Below, piece by piece: positions 36,154-36,238 of a stretch of DNA of 36,238 bases. A program made the position numbers and the translations under genes. Each line of letters begins with the position of its first letter. The first letter of the stretch is position 1. The notes beneath the pieces were generated by a model. The model made no database searches. It was not told the origin of the DNA and saw only the letters and a list, made by a program, of their open reading frames with translations. Origin of the DNA: Stenotrophomonas beteli (GTDB lineage Bacteria > Pseudomonadota > Gammaproteobacteria > Xanthomonadales > Xanthomonadaceae); contig NZ_LLXV01000050.1 of assembly GCF_001431665.1 (NCBI RefSeq), forward strand, positions 1-36,238, given 5' to 3'.

Positions 36154-36238
36154 GCAGGGCTGCGCCCTGCACCTGCAGAGGCCGAAGCCGAAGCAACAGC
36201 AGAGGCTGGCTTACTGGGGGATGGCGGGGTGGGGCCGG
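36154..36238. repeat. Half-element related to the 94-bp inverted repeat at the left edge
   Basis: GCAGGGCTGCGCCCTGCACC followed by TGC is identical to 21-43. Further on, AGCAACAGCAGAGGCTGGC and GGGGGATGGCGGGG correspond to CAACAGCAGGCT and GGGATGGCGGGG in the left arm, with a different middle (GCCGAAGCCGAAGC). The element runs off the window edge. A short palindrome, CCCTACC-TT-GGTAGGG, lies just before it at 36123-36138. Confidence 0.75.

Overview
The window is high-GC DNA with an almost uninterrupted gene layout. It reads as the chromosome of a Xanthomonadaceae gammaproteobacterium, most likely Stenotrophomonas (S. maltophilia group). Three things support this: protein sequences very close to Xanthomonas/Stenotrophomonas types (Tdh, Kbl, PurF, FolC, OmpA, an S46 dipeptidyl peptidase); a very long TonB-dependent receptor; and many short intergenic palindromes headed GTAG, the hallmark repeats of S. 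maltophilia. I see no rRNA, tRNA, transposase, integrase, CRISPR array or prophage gene. The assignment rests on remembered family features, not on a search.

Layout. Bases 1-246 are a perfect 94-bp inverted repeat; a relative of one arm lies at the other edge (36154-36238), so the window may be a contig that broke at repeats. Then follow ppx (exopolyphosphatase), a TonB-dependent receptor with its own terminator, an overlapping glycosyltransferase/PAP2-phosphatase pair, and lpxH (lipid A synthesis). Next come a divergent pair, a secreted reprolysin-like metalloprotease (-) and a Tle1-like/DUF2235 alpha/beta hydrolase (+), with a Fur-box-like site between them. From 10856 to 17057 the minus strand carries histidine phosphatase, folC, a SPOR protein (dedD-like), cvpA, purF and a DUF455 ferritin-like gene. 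This is the enterobacterial folC-dedD-cvpA-purF order with different flanking genes. A DPP7-type S46 peptidase comes next.

From 19874 to 23269 lie tdh and kbl, which together convert threonine to glycine and acetyl-CoA. They are separated by an opposing TorF-family porin gene and have separate promoter-like sites. From 23396 to 26459 (minus strand) lie a small lipoprotein, an RsuA-family pseudouridine synthase, a secreted protein sharing a C-terminal 'FDAWMKA' motif with the lipoprotein, and an OmpA-family porin. The plus strand then carries an MDR oxidoreductase, a YczE-type membrane protein, fadH (2,4-dienoyl-CoA reductase), a SleB-type cell wall hydrolase with a structured upstream region, and a beta-class-like glutathione S-transferase. 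The right end (minus strand) has prpE (propionyl-CoA synthetase), an unknown 167-aa protein and a Suppressor-of-fused (SUFU) domain protein.

Most of the window is core metabolism and envelope biology. The parts least explained by known annotation are the orphan Tle1-like hydrolase, the SUFU/167-aa pair, the paired FDAWMKA-motif proteins, the hairpin-rich region before the SleB gene, and several families of perfect intergenic palindromes. I did not find a clear-cut new multi-gene system.
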